From assembly GCA_001766655.1 (NCBI GenBank), contig MJCC01000001.1, forward strand, positions 1,047,961 through 1,111,960: a DNA stretch of 64,000 nucleotides, read 5' to 3'. The position numbers and the translations under genes are program-made. The notes under the pieces are model-generated. The model was given only the letters and a program-made list of their open reading frames with translations. It made no database searches and had not been told where the DNA came from. Source of the stretch: Phytomonas francai (Eukaryota; Euglenozoa; Kinetoplastea; Trypanosomatida; Trypanosomatidae). This document shows positions 9,914-19,642 of this stretch, piece by piece; position 1 is the stretch's first letter, and each line of letters begins with the position of its first letter.

Positions 9914-12900
9914 TCACTGCTGGACGCCCCACAGTGAACTCCACCCCCGTTGCGTACTCCCCCACAGCGTCGATGCCGGTGAGGCCATCTCCCCCTTTTC
10001 CCTTTCCTCACCTATGCGCGGCTTAATCGAATTCGGACCGGAGGAATCTGAAAGCTTCCCAGAGGGATCTTTGGAGGTAGGGGTCCGCGAAAGTGGATGA
10101 GAAACCGGCTTCGCAAGGATCGCGCTCGCATTTGGCCGAGCGACAAAACGCCTTGAAAACCCCGTGGAGGACCCTCCCAGGTTAGATTCCGCCGAAGCCG
10201 GGAAAAACGCCTCCGAGGAGATCCCCAAAAGGTTGAACCGCTCCATCCCCTTCGCGGGAGTCCGAATCGGGGCCAACGAGGCTGAAGATGCCGAAGAAGA
10301 GGCCCAGAAAGAAGGTGAAAGGCCCGCGGAGAGGGCGGTACGCCGTAGAAACCCCTCCGAAGCCTCGCGAATTGCCCCCGAAAGACGCTCCCAACGAGCC
10401 GCATCCTTGCCCACCACCACGCCCTCCATAATGCTCACCTGTAAAATACGATCGACCCGCTCCCTTGCCTGGGAGAAAACGTTCGCGATATCCTCTCTCT
10501 CCTTTTTATCATCGCTGCCTGAAATAAAGCACGGCTTTCCTCTCGAAGAATGAGCGGAGGCCTCATGCCATCGACACTCCCCCACGCGAAGAAGAAAGGT
10601 TAAATCCATGTAAAGTTGCAGCATCGCATCCGATATGTGCCCTGAGAACACATCCGGTTTTTCTTCCACGGGTATGACATCCTCGGCTTTCTTCTTATCC
10701 TCCTCGAAGATGGTATCTTTTAGAGATGGAATCACGTTGCCTTCGAGTACCAAGAAAGTTGTATTCAAATATCCAACAATAGCCTGGCGAAGAATGGTAT
10801 TCCGCGCATCCAAGACCGTACTCAGCTCGCGAAAGAGGTCAATCCATGCCGCCCGATCCGCACGCGGCGCCTCCGCGTGCTCAAGAAAATTGAGCATTCC
10901 TCGAACCCGCCCCCCACATCCCGAGGAAGAGGAGGAAAGGGAAAACGAAAGAGCGCCTTTACTGCGGCATAACGTTAGAAGATACTGCAGGGCAAATACG
11001 AGAGGCATCAGGGTATCGGTGACTTGGTAGGGGAAGCAGCAGGAATCCCCGCGAGAGTTCGGCGTGAAGGATGGGGAAAGCATCGTTGAGGAGAGCTTAA
11101 GCGATCCACTCTTAGCGTTGTTGGGATCTCCACTCACGGGATTGTTGGAATTTCCCTCTGTGGTCGTCGGATCATCCTTACAAGAACTCATGCATAGCCA
11201 GCGGTCGGCGTGCTCTAATTGAAACCACATTTCCAGCTGTGCACGCGTTAATTTACGTGAAGGGGGCAATGAAGAATTCGTCAATGCCGACGGGATCCCC
11301 TTTAGACCAAGAGATGTTGGGGGTGAAGAATCGGTAAAGGTCTCGGATGGCCGTAAAAATACGCGTCGAATCGCAAAGAAACGCGCGTGGTCCTGCGCGT
11401 ATAATTGCTGAAGCCCTGCTTCATACTCATGAAGGAGCAACCGATGCCATGGGTAGTGGCAACGTTGATAAAGAAATCCAATGGATTCGCAGATGCTTCG
11501 GAAATTCTTCGCAAACCCCCATATTACAGCATCTTCGACCTCCACATTTGCGTTCTCTAATAGAATTTCGCTGTGAGATGGTGGTGGTGGCCGCCGTCGG
11601 TCGTCCGAAAATTGATATAATGAGATCGCGAGGAGCTCCGTGGCGCTCAAAAAGGCCTCCGCAACCTCGGCGAGCTTGAGAAGGCGTTGCGTATGCCGTA
11701 TGTAGGCACTTTCCCGCGCACGCTTAGAAGATTCTTGAATTATAGTTGCACTATTTTCCTCCGCTTCTCTCTCACCCTCGCCACATTTCTCCTCTGCACT
11801 CTCTACAAATAGCGGTAATGGCTCCTGTTCGACGGCAGCACTCCACGCAGCCTCTGCCCCCCGCAGCCCCTCCACGGTCTTTCCCATCCACGTAAATATC
11901 AAACCCAGGAGCTCCGCCATATCCACCTCCTCCACCTCATCCTTACCTTCGTGAGGGGGTGAGGAGACCTCTACCGAGGCTATCAGTCGCATCACCCCCG
12001 CCATCACGCGCATGAGAACGTGAAGCATCCCCTCGTAAGGTCGGCAATAAGAGGAAACGTCAACCCGTTTTGCCGCCGTGGTCCCCTCTTCGGCGGAATG
12101 GGCTGGATCCGGGTGACCCTCTTCACGAATTTTGCCGCCGTGGTGGAAATGCACAGGGGAAAAAATTGAATCCACGGCGAACCATCGTGCGCCCAACGGG
12201 AGCCTGGTCCCTTGCGGCGCTAATCCCGTTCGAGAAGACAGGGAATCGGCACCTCCGCCAAGCGAGGCATCCTGTCCGAAAGCGCCAATGTTCATATTAC
12301 TATTATTATTGCGCCCATGCCATTCAATAAGCGCGCGCTTTGCCGAAGGATTCCCACCTTGTTCGCCCTTTCTCCCTCGCAGGGCAAGCGAAGCTCCCAA
12401 AAGAAGCCGCCCCAAAGGAGATGACTCAGAGGGCTTCCGACGAAGCAGCCATTCGGCACCAAAAACAACATTATGCCCTCTGCTGGCCGCGTGAGAAGTT
12501 TGGGGTTCTCGCGCTGATCTTTCCGAAACGGCCTCCCCGGGACGGAGAAGACTTTGGACAAAGGACGAAGAGGTGGTCATCGGCGATAGCACCGAGGATA
12601 GCACCAACGAGGAATACGGAAAAAAGCGCTGGGGAGGGGTCAAAAACGATACCGAGTCCGCCCTCGCATCGCTCAAAGCGTGCTCCGTGGTGTTTTCGAT
12701 CGATTTTATCCACTCTTGCTGTGCCTCAGTCACGCGATCGAGGGCGGCGTGGAAGCTTCGCGTGAGAGCTTCCCGAACCGTCTCCCGTACGGCCCTCTCC
12801 CACTCCCCATAATTGAAGAAGCTAACAGGGGCTTCCGTAGTTTCCACTGGGAGGCCACCACGCTTAGCCTTTTCCGGTGAATATTGCAAAATATGATAAG

Positions 12901-15388
12901 CAACCAGCCCGAGGGGATCACGGCAAAGCGCATTCAACACCGCGCAGACGAAGGGCTGCAAAACCCCCTCCTGGGCTCGCCTGAAGGAGGACACGATGGG
13001 ATCCCAGAAATCGGTGGAACCGCGAAGCCGCCCTTTTCCGCCGTGATCCTCTCCCATCCTCAGAACCCCAAAAGGGTCCTTTTCGAAGGATTTACCCTTC
13101 GAATCCGCAAAAATCTGTGAAGGGAAGACGAACGCCTCAGCCTCGCCTCCGCTGATCACGCCTAGCAAGTAGCGAACGAAGGTGCCGCGCTGGACCTGCT
13201 CCTGCGAAGCCCACCCGTGAAGAGACCGCCACCTCCCCCCAACGGCGCTCACGCCCACGTCTTTCCGAGCGCTCGCACCGCCGATATTTCCATTCCCCTC
13301 TGCCATCGTTTGACCAGCGGATATTCCCCTCTCCGCGAGGCCTCCCCGTCCGAGAGGGGGGGGGGCCCCGCCCACCCCAACCCCGCCGAACACCTCCTGT
13401 CGGGCGGACAGCCTCTGCAAGACCATCTCGCTCGCATCGCGCGCGCGATAAAGGCCCCCTTTCCCGCCGCTATTCGCCGTGGGATGGCTGAAATTACCAC
13501 GATTCGGATGGCTAAAAGTACTGGCGTGGGGGGGGTCGTCGTCCCCCTCCCCCGCGAAGACCTCCCGCAGCATCCCCGCCACCGCGACCTCGGCGACGTC
13601 GACGAAGTCGCCGCCGCGCGAACGCGCCGCGAAGGCCCCCCCCTCGTCCGCCGAAGAGGAGGAAAAAAAGGGCGGGAAAATGGCAGCCTCGAAAGGCCTT
13701 TTCGGCCCCCCGCGAACGCGCCGCGCCCCCCCTCGAAGCCCCGCCGAGGCCAGGTGCGCGAGGTACCGGTCGACGACGTGGAAGAGGTACTGCGCGTGGG
13801 AGGCGAGGTAGAGCCCCGCGCACGAGTTGTTCACCCCGCGCGCGCGGAAGAGAAATCCCGGCAGGGAAAGCGCGGCGGCGAGCCCCTCGGCCGCCGAGCC
13901 GAAAACGACCGCCCCGCCGGACGAGGGATCGGTCGACGCCGCGGGATGGCCGCCCGTCGATAGCCGCACGCACGCCGAGGCGCCCTCCAGCACGATCGAC
14001 TCCACGAGCAGAATTAAAAACTCGAGGGTCGACCGCTCCGAGGCCGCCTCGTTTTCGTCGCCGGGAGGATGCGCATGGGATCCCCCTCCGCGGGTGCGCA
14101 TCCGCGGCGGCGAGGCCGTGGGGGGATGGGGAAACCCCGCGCGAAAGGAATCCGCCTCGGGGGGCGCCGTGAACTCCGCGCAGGCCGTAATAATCGAGCT
14201 CGGTTTGACCCGGCCCAGACGAGATCGGAGCTCGGCAAAGGCATCCGCCGATTTCTCGGATCCATGCTCCTTCCCAACGCCGTCCGGGGTGGAAATCGCT
14301 TCCGGGGAAGCAAACGAGCCGCAGAGATCGAAGATCCCCTCAAGCAGCCCTTCGTCCCCGCTCCGCCACGCCGACGAGGCTGGATGTAAACACCGCAGCG
14401 CGGCGTGGTACCGCGTGAGCCGTCGTAGCGAGTGCCGCTGAAGCTCCTCGAGGGCGGCCCGAAGCTCCACCGCCTTCGCGTCCGCGGCGTCGTCCTTTTC
14501 GCCGCCTTTTCTCCCGTCGGAGCTCGGCTGGCGGTCGTCGTTGGCGGCCGCCATCGCGGCGCCAAAGGCCTCGAGGCCCGCCTCGTTCCGCGCGATGCGA
14601 AACTGCAGAAGTTTTAGGCAAAGATGCGCGGCGGCATCGGCGTCCTCGCGCAGCCTTCGGCGCATTGTCTGGAGAACCTTTTTCGCGTAAAAGGACGTCA
14701 TCGACGCGAGAACGCCCCACTCGGGGTGCGCATCCAGCGCGAGGAGCTCCGCGCGCACGCCGCGCAGAAGGAAAACCGCCCTCGCGAGCTGATCAACGTC
14801 GACCAAGGAATCCACCGCGGCGAGGGCTTGCTTGATCGAGAGCATCGCGTCCGCGGCCGCGGCGCGGTCGTCCTGCAGGGCCGCCCGCAGGGAGGCCAGA
14901 AACGCGACCGAGGTCCGCGGCCCATCGCCCTCCGCCCGGCCGCGCCCCCCGTCCTCCTTTTCGCTCGCCGGGGCCTTTTCTTCCGCCGCCGCCGGGGCGG
15001 CCTGTCGGGGGGGGGCCTCGCCCTGCGCGGCGAGCCGGTCGACCACCGCCGCGAGGCTCCCCCGGCGCCGCCCCCTCCTGCCGTTCTTTTCATCCTCCGT
15101 TTCCTCGTCCTTTTCATCGTCTTTTGCGGGGTTCTTTTCGGGGTTTGCGCGGGGCGTCGCGGCCTGCGCGAGGCCGCGCTGGAGGGCGGCGAGTTCGCGG
15201 CATCGTCGGTCGACGCCGGCGACGCGATCGCAGGCGCGGATGAGGTCGGCGTAGGAGCCCCCGACGACCGCGCGCAGGGCGTGCGCGCCCTCCTCGACGC
15301 CGCGGGTGATCGTGGCGAGGTAGTCGACGGCCTCCGCGGCGGTGTTCGTGCGCAGGATGCGGTGGACCTCGTAGGCCGCCTCGTTCAT
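9914..15388 (-). CDS. COG1: COG complex subunit 1-like protein, greatly enlarged
   Basis: The frame encodes 1824 residues starting at the ATG at 15386-15388 (MNEAAYEVHRIL). The open frame continues upstream without an ATG through a C/T tract that translates as Pro and Phe runs, so I reject that extension. The N-terminal ~70 residues fit the COG1/Vps51-type coiled start: HALRAVVGGSYADLIRACDR resembles the LRxMVGxRYRDLIxAAD signature of COG1. COG tethers retrograde vesicles at the Golgi. Length is almost twice that of human COG1 (about 980 residues); much of the extra is Ser/Gly/Glu/Arg-rich and poorly structured. The first ~620 codons are very GC-rich and the rest nearer 55%. RAB6 and two Golgi-type glycosyltransferases lie upstream in the same cluster. 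The family call rests mainly on the N terminus; another Vps51-superfamily tether is the alternative. Confidence 0.65.
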   Translation of the reverse strand: MNEAAYEVHRILRTNTAAEAVDYLATITRGVEEGAHALRAVVGGSYADLIRACDRVAGVDRRCRELAALQRGLAQAATPRANPEKNPAKDDEKDEETEDEKNGRRGRRRGSLAAVVDRLAAQGEAPPRQAAPAAAEEKAPASEKEDGGRGRAEGDGPRTSVAFLASLRAALQDDRAAAADAMLSIKQALAAVDSLVDVDQLARAVFLLRGVRAELLALDAHPEWGVLASMTSFYAKKVLQTMRRRLREDADAAAHLCLKLLQFRIARNEAGLEAFGAAMAAANDDRQPSSDGRKGGEKDDAADAKAVELRAALEELQRHSLRRLTRYHAALRCLHPASSAWRSGDEGLLEGIFDLCGSFASPEAISTPDGVGKEHGSEKSADAFAELRSRLGRVKPSSIITACAEFTAPPEADSFRAGFPHPPTASPPRMRTRGGGSHAHPPGDENEAASERSTLEFLILLVESIVLEGASACVRLSTGGHPAASTDPSSGGAVVFGSAAEGLAAALSLPGFLFRARGVNNSCAGLYLASHAQYLFHVVDRYLAHLASAGLRGGARRVRGGPKRPFEAAIFPPFFSSSSADEGGAFAARSRGGDFVDVAEVAVAGMLREVFAGEGDDDPPHASTFSHPNRGNFSHPTANSGGKGGLYRARDASEMVLQRLSARQEVFGGVGVGGAPPPLGRGGLAERGISAGQTMAEGNGNIGGASARKDVGVSAVGGRWRSLHGWASQEQVQRGTFVRYLLGVISGGEAEAFVFPSQIFADSKGKSFEKDPFGVLRMGEDHGGKGRLRGSTDFWDPIVSSFRRAQEGVLQPFVCAVLNALCRDPLGLVAYHILQYSPEKAKRGGLPVETTEAPVSFFNYGEWERAVRETVREALTRSFHAALDRVTEAQQEWIKSIENTTEHALSDARADSVSFLTPPQRFFPYSSLVLSSVLSPMTTSSSFVQSLLRPGEAVSERSAREPQTSHAASRGHNVVFGAEWLLRRKPSESSPLGRLLLGASLALRGRKGEQGGNPSAKRALIEWHGRNNNSNMNIGAFGQDASLGGGADSLSSRTGLAPQGTRLPLGARWFAVDSIFSPVHFHHGGKIREEGHPDPAHSAEEGTTAAKRVDVSSYCRPYEGMLHVLMRVMAGVMRLIASVEVSSPPHEGKDEVEEVDMAELLGLIFTWMGKTVEGLRGAEAAWSAAVEQEPLPLFVESAEEKCGEGEREAEENSATIIQESSKRARESAYIRHTQRLLKLAEVAEAFLSATELLAISLYQFSDDRRRPPPPSHSEILLENANVEVEDAVIWGFAKNFRSICESIGFLYQRCHYPWHRLLLHEYEAGLQQLYAQDHARFFAIRRVFLRPSETFTDSSPPTSLGLKGIPSALTNSSLPPSRKLTRAQLEMWFQLEHADRWLCMSSCKDDPTTTEGNSNNPVSGDPNNAKSGSLKLSSTMLSPSFTPNSRGDSCCFPYQVTDTLMPLVFALQYLLTLCRSKGALSFSLSSSSSGCGGRVRGMLNFLEHAEAPRADRAAWIDLFRELSTVLDARNTILRQAIVGYLNTTFLVLEGNVIPSLKDTIFEEDKKKAEDVIPVEEKPDVFSGHISDAMLQLYMDLTFLLRVGECRWHEASAHSSRGKPCFISGSDDKKEREDIANVFSQARERVDRILQVSIMEGVVVGKDAARWERLSGAIREASEGFLRRTALSAGLSPSFWASSSASSASLAPIRTPAKGMERFNLLGISSEAFFPASAESNLGGSSTGFSRRFVARPNASAILAKPVSHPLSRTPTSKDPSGKLSDSSGPNSIKPRIGEEREKGEMASPASTLWGSTQRGWSSLWGVQQ

Positions 15389-15431
15389 CCTCGAAAAAAA
15401 AAAAAAAAAGGGGGGGGGGGGGGGTGGGGGG
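15389..15431 (-). promoter_or_regulatory. polypyrimidine tract abutting the COG1-like ATG
   Basis: On the sense strand a C-rich block (G15 plus flank on the plus strand, 15410-15431) is followed by 16 T (15394-15409), then CGAGG and the ATG. The AG is one base from the start codon. This is the arrangement of a trans-splice acceptor, but its use would leave a one-base spliced 5' UTR. An acceptor upstream of the tract is the alternative. Confidence 0.6.
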
Positions 15432-16718
15432 AGAGAATGAGCTTCGAAACCTTCCCAAGACACACCCGGCTTGAGAAATGCAGCAAAACAACGTTATGGG
15501 CTCGAAACAATGTATCGTGTGTCGTAGAGAAGGGGGTAAAGAAAAGCGAATGCAATGAGAAAAGGTGTAGCTCTTTCAGACGTCATGTTCCCGCGTTCCT
15601 CACGCTTCGTTTCCTGCCTTCTTTTTTATATCTTTACATGTCGGTAGGTATAATGTAAAACATAATTTATTCAACTTGTTCACGTTATTAGTTTTTTCCC
15701 GAACTGACAGATGGAGCTTATGCAAAATCCGCCTTCGCATTTTTTGAAGAAATAATAGTTCAAAAGTTAACCTCAAAAAAATGTCATCGAGTTTCAAACA
15801 ATAATAAAAATAATACTAATAATAAGCACTTAAAATCTGCCTTCAGTATTCAAAAATGAAAAGTAAAAAATGTTGTCAATCGGCTCCTTCATTTTTGTAG
15901 TGAAAGAATAGCGTTACAAAAAAAATAATCAACAAATATATTGAAATACGCTAATACCCGAAGCAGAAAAAAAGAATAATTTCGTGTTCCCGCTCGTGTG
16001 GAAACCAATCATAATAAACATTATGATTCAATCTACAGCACATTGAAATATAATATTTTATAGCAAAATTTTGATTAGACATCTATCACATGTTTGTGAA
16101 TTGCTGCAGCATATACGAAATGTAGATGCAGATGTCTGGATCCTGTGAAAATGCACTAATGTAAAGGGTAATAAAACAGGTGGATCGGAAAGAAAACACG
16201 ATCTCAATACAAAACTAAGCTTAATAGCCTTACATAAGTAGGAGAATGTTCGAAGACATTCGGAGCATTCTGCTAAAAGTTCATACGTCTCTCATGGCTC
16301 TTTATTAATTTCATCAACACGAAACTATGACTTACTCGGTGTTTACAAACTCTTCACAAATCAAAAAGAAAAGGCGTAAAATAACTAAATAATAACTATA
16401 CGCAGCGTTTATAGATCCCTTATACACATAGTAATTGTCATGTGTGCCTGAAGGATCAATAGTTGAATAAATTCTATGCACTGTCAGCACACATACAGAT
16501 GATGGATATACTTTAGAAGCGTAAAAATAGCAAAACATGATTTTTAATACTGGAGCTCTGAATTCCCATCATAGGTTTAAGTATATAAAGGTTTTTATAA
16601 TATTCTTGCAATTCACTATGTTCAATAATGAGAAAACACCTTGATAATGAATCTAAAAGGTAATGGATTTGTAAATATAAATAGAGTGAAAAATATAAAA
16701 CGAATAACATACAGAGTG

Positions 16719-16744
16719 ATATATATATATATATATATATATAT
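16719..16744. repeat. (AT)n microsatellite
   Basis: About 26 bases of alternating A and T, 37 bases past the stop of the glycosyltransferase gene, so probably in its 3' UTR. Confidence 0.9.
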
Positions 16745-16780
16745 TTCATATGTATAATGATTCTTGGGTCACTAAGAATC

Positions 16781-19351
16781 TCAGCACCATCGTCGATCTG
16801 TAGTGTAATGGATCGGATCCAACCCCGCGTAATCATACCACTGCTCAACGGTCCTTACCCTCCCCACGCCATAGCGATCCACATCGAGCAGCACCGTGGC
16901 CTCCCGCGTTGACGGCGGAACGCGCAGAGGAGCTTTCGCTGTATTATTTGGAGCCTTCTCCGCATTGGGAGGGAAACGGCTTCGAATAAGATAATGCACC
17001 CGCTTCCTCGACTGAATCTGTAGGATTCTCCAAAGCGGTGCTTCATTCCACACCTTTGGGGAATCTTCACGAAGGTAGTAATGAAACAAGATACTGTACG
17101 ACGGGGAGTATATGTTGAAACCATGCGTCCACAGCCGCACGCTATAGAGCACCTCCTCACCCTGGAAAATGTTAGGAATATGTGGATCAAACGGGACCTC
17201 GCGCATCATGAGGTCAGACCCAAACATAAAACCACCAGCAGCCCACGGCTGAGGAAGCCTAAAATTATCTGAAGGTCGAATATCCTTTGATTGAACCGCC
17301 ACGTACGGATCGTTATAGCGAAGATTAGAGTGGAAGTGTGCAGGAGACTGTATCAATGACGCCGATAATACGGGAAGGGCTAAATCTTTATCATAATGTG
17401 CTTTGCAGAGATAAGAAATTTCCTCTTTGTCCTCAGAGTCATTAGTATTCGTTTCTTCACGAGTATCAGAAGGTGGGTAGTGAGAGAGAATCGCCTTGGG
17501 GTCTTCATACTTGTAGTACAAATTCGTTATAATCGAATCCCAGCGTGGCTTAAAACGGTTGTGGGAGTCCAAAACCATCACCAGCGACTCCCCGCGATAC
17601 AAAAGCATAGCCATGTAGCGCCCGAAGGTTGGCCCGAGTGCCTGACTCGAGTGGATTTCCCGGATGCGAATGTTATCATGAAAAAAGCACAACCCCCGTG
17701 CATCGCCATTTGAGGATGCGCGTCGCCTCTCTACCTTTTCGTTAGCAGCCTTGTCGTCCGTCCCTGATGGTAGCGCAGAGCACGGCATCGGCGTAAACAC
17801 AACATCCGGCAGGCAGCTCGCATCCCCCATGGCATTCTGCTGTGCAATCCCCAAATGTACGCGATGAAGATTCTTTGCCTTGCGCATCATATCCACCACC
17901 GTTTTCCCGCACCTCGTGTCGCGATAGCTCGCAATACTCACAAAAATCGTCTTCACATCGGCAGCTGCAAGACCATCACGACCGCCGCCTGATAGTACAG
18001 ACGCCTTTTCCGAGGCCAGAAATGGCTCCGCATTCGTCTTTTCCGCGACGTCGAGTGGCGGCAGTCGTAGAAGCGAGACCGGCTGGCGGGTATCCACGCC
18101 GTTCAGGGACTCCTCGTCGTAAAACGCGTCGCCGGCCCCCGCGTAGTAGCCCACCTCAGAGGATAACGCGGTGAACCACGCATCCACGACGCCCACGGAG
18201 GCCCCGGATACGGGCTGCAGACGCTCCCAGCGTCGTACGGGATAATAGTAGCGCCTGTTCAGGGCGGAGGACACATTGTACAGTGCGGAACTATGCGCCG
18301 CACGCGCACGCAGCTCCTCCGCACACGCTTCGTAGGTGCTGACGTCTCCTACCCCATCTTCCCCTCCAAGGTCACCGCTAGAAAAAATATTAAGGCAGGG
18401 AACCGGTGGGCGAAGACCTCCCAAAGTCGCGTCCAGCCTTTCCGCGTGCCGCTCCTTTAGCAGCTCGATTTCGTCGAAAGGCTGGCGCACTTCCACCTCA
18501 GGAACCTCCACACCCGGGCACTCCGAACTCCTGCCGGCATTCGCACCACAAACCCCCGAAAGACCAGTGGGAAGATCCCAGCTAAACAGCCGCATTGCTC
18601 GCAGGAAACGGGCGAGACGGACGAAACTTCTCGCGCCCCTAGCGCTATCGGACGCGGCAATTTCCTTCAGCCACGCGTGTAATTCCCCAAGCTGCCGGGC
18701 CTGGGGGCGGGCGTCGACGTCGACCGCGGCCTCTCTATTCCCGTTGGCGTCTAGCCGGCCCCCGTCGAGGATGTCAAACAGCTCGCGCAGCTCCTCGTCG
18801 GTCAGCGGCACCGGAGGAGGTAGCGGGGCGCGTAGCGTTGGCCCCGCATGAGCCTTTTTTCCAGCGCGAAAAGGCCGCTGGGGCCCGCCGTGGGACCCCA
18901 AGGCGGCGATCAGCAGGGCTAAAAGGACGAGCAGGAGGACGGCGATCGCCCAGCCCACCGCCAGGAGCCTCCGGCAGCGCCAAGTACGGCGGCACCGCCG
19001 GGCACTGCCCCAATCCTCCCCGAAGCCGACCACGCGCCTCGTGGTGCCGACATCCGAACAAATAAACGACAGCAGCGCGGAAAAAGGCGCGCCGAGGCGC
19101 GAATCCACGCGCCCGCCCTCCAGGGTCCTCGCCGAGCCCGACGCCCTCTCCCAAAACAGGAGCTTCCCTTCTCGGAAAGCAGACGTCGCCTGCTCCCCAT
19201 TCCACATGTCGTCCTCAGAGTGCGGCGGTGGTGAGCGGCCCTCGCTTGAGCCGCACGGGGGTCGCGCCATCAAGGCGTTTGGAAAAGGCCCCGGCGCGGG
19301 ATTCCGATTCATGCGACGCTCCCTGCTGGGGTCTTCAGGGCAAACACTCAT
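16781..19351 (-). CDS. type II membrane GlcNAc-transferase-like glycosyltransferase (PF11397 family), DSH motif intact
   Basis: The ATG at 19349-19351 gives 856 residues; the open frame upstream has no ATG. After a polar N terminus of about 128 residues with an Arg-rich end (RRTWRCRRLL) there is one membrane segment (about 129-152, AIAVLLLVLLALLIAA), so a type II Golgi topology is likely. The lumenal part resembles the Skp1 GlcNAc-transferase family: FVSIASYRDTRC, then HDNIRIREIHSSQALGPTFG, YRGESLVMVLDSHNRF with the presumed metal/nucleotide motif D595-S596-H597, then WAAGGFMFGSDLMMREVPFD, GEEVLYSVRLWTHGFN and a C-terminal YDYAGLDP. Family members transfer GlcNAc from UDP-GlcNAc to hydroxylated or other acceptors; the acceptor here is unknown. 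A paralogue lies upstream at 21631-24618, separated by a sugar-nucleotide transporter gene. Confidence 0.85.
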   Translation of the reverse strand: MSVCPEDPSRERRMNRNPAPGPFPNALMARPPCGSSEGRSPPPHSEDDMWNGEQATSAFREGKLLFWERASGSARTLEGGRVDSRLGAPFSALLSFICSDVGTTRRVVGFGEDWGSARRCRRTWRCRRLLAVGWAIAVLLLVLLALLIAALGSHGGPQRPFRAGKKAHAGPTLRAPLPPPVPLTDEELRELFDILDGGRLDANGNREAAVDVDARPQARQLGELHAWLKEIAASDSARGARSFVRLARFLRAMRLFSWDLPTGLSGVCGANAGRSSECPGVEVPEVEVRQPFDEIELLKERHAERLDATLGGLRPPVPCLNIFSSGDLGGEDGVGDVSTYEACAEELRARAAHSSALYNVSSALNRRYYYPVRRWERLQPVSGASVGVVDAWFTALSSEVGYYAGAGDAFYDEESLNGVDTRQPVSLLRLPPLDVAEKTNAEPFLASEKASVLSGGGRDGLAAADVKTIFVSIASYRDTRCGKTVVDMMRKAKNLHRVHLGIAQQNAMGDASCLPDVVFTPMPCSALPSGTDDKAANEKVERRRASSNGDARGLCFFHDNIRIREIHSSQALGPTFGRYMAMLLYRGESLVMVLDSHNRFKPRWDSIITNLYYKYEDPKAILSHYPPSDTREETNTNDSEDKEEISYLCKAHYDKDLALPVLSASLIQSPAHFHSNLRYNDPYVAVQSKDIRPSDNFRLPQPWAAGGFMFGSDLMMREVPFDPHIPNIFQGEEVLYSVRLWTHGFNIYSPSYSILFHYYLREDSPKVWNEAPLWRILQIQSRKRVHYLIRSRFPPNAEKAPNNTAKAPLRVPPSTREATVLLDVDRYGVGRVRTVEQWYDYAGLDPIHYTTDRRWC

Positions 19352-19642
19352 CGGCGCACCGCGAATCACCACGCACAATCCTTGCAGTCAAATTTTTATG
19401 GTTTATGGTGCCCCTACCAGCGTCTCTCTGTAGTAGTTCAGAAAAAAAAAAAAATAATAAAGGACAGCCTGTTCAAAATTTCATACCGTCACCTTTGACA
19501 TGCAGGCTCACACCAGGGGTTGACATGCATACCGGCGCCTACACCTCGCCCCTACGCTTAACAGACAGTCAGGATCTAAAATCGGAATATAGGTTGGAAA
19601 AAAACTTATCATGTTAATTAATGTCTACTGCAGCCGTAACAT
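19352..19642. other. short spacer with 5' leader of the glycosyltransferase
   Basis: This 291-base spacer holds the acceptor of the downstream glycosyltransferase and the 3' end of the transporter transcript. No ORF is supported. Confidence 0.6.
19428..19463 (-). promoter_or_regulatory. predicted trans-splice acceptor of the glycosyltransferase
   Basis: The sense strand has a T-rich tract ending in CTACTACAG, with the G at 19428. Splicing here would leave a 76-base 5' UTR before the ATG at 19351. Confidence 0.55.

Larger units (their letters stand above)
15389..16780. other. intergenic, AT-rich, no supported gene
   Basis: Apart from the pyrimidine tract next to the COG1-like gene and a TA repeat near 16719-16744, this 1392-base spacer contains only short AT-rich ORFs that lack ATG starts or protein-like composition. 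I see no RNA gene. Confidence 0.6.

Noticed and set aside
15389..15463. N-terminal extension of the COG1-like protein with Pro and Phe runs
   Set aside because: It needs a GTG start and translates the pyrimidine tract; the first ATG directly follows the tract.
13217..15658. Long plus-strand open frames over the 5' part of the COG1-like gene
   Set aside because: They mirror the GC-rich codons of the minus-strand gene and show no domain.
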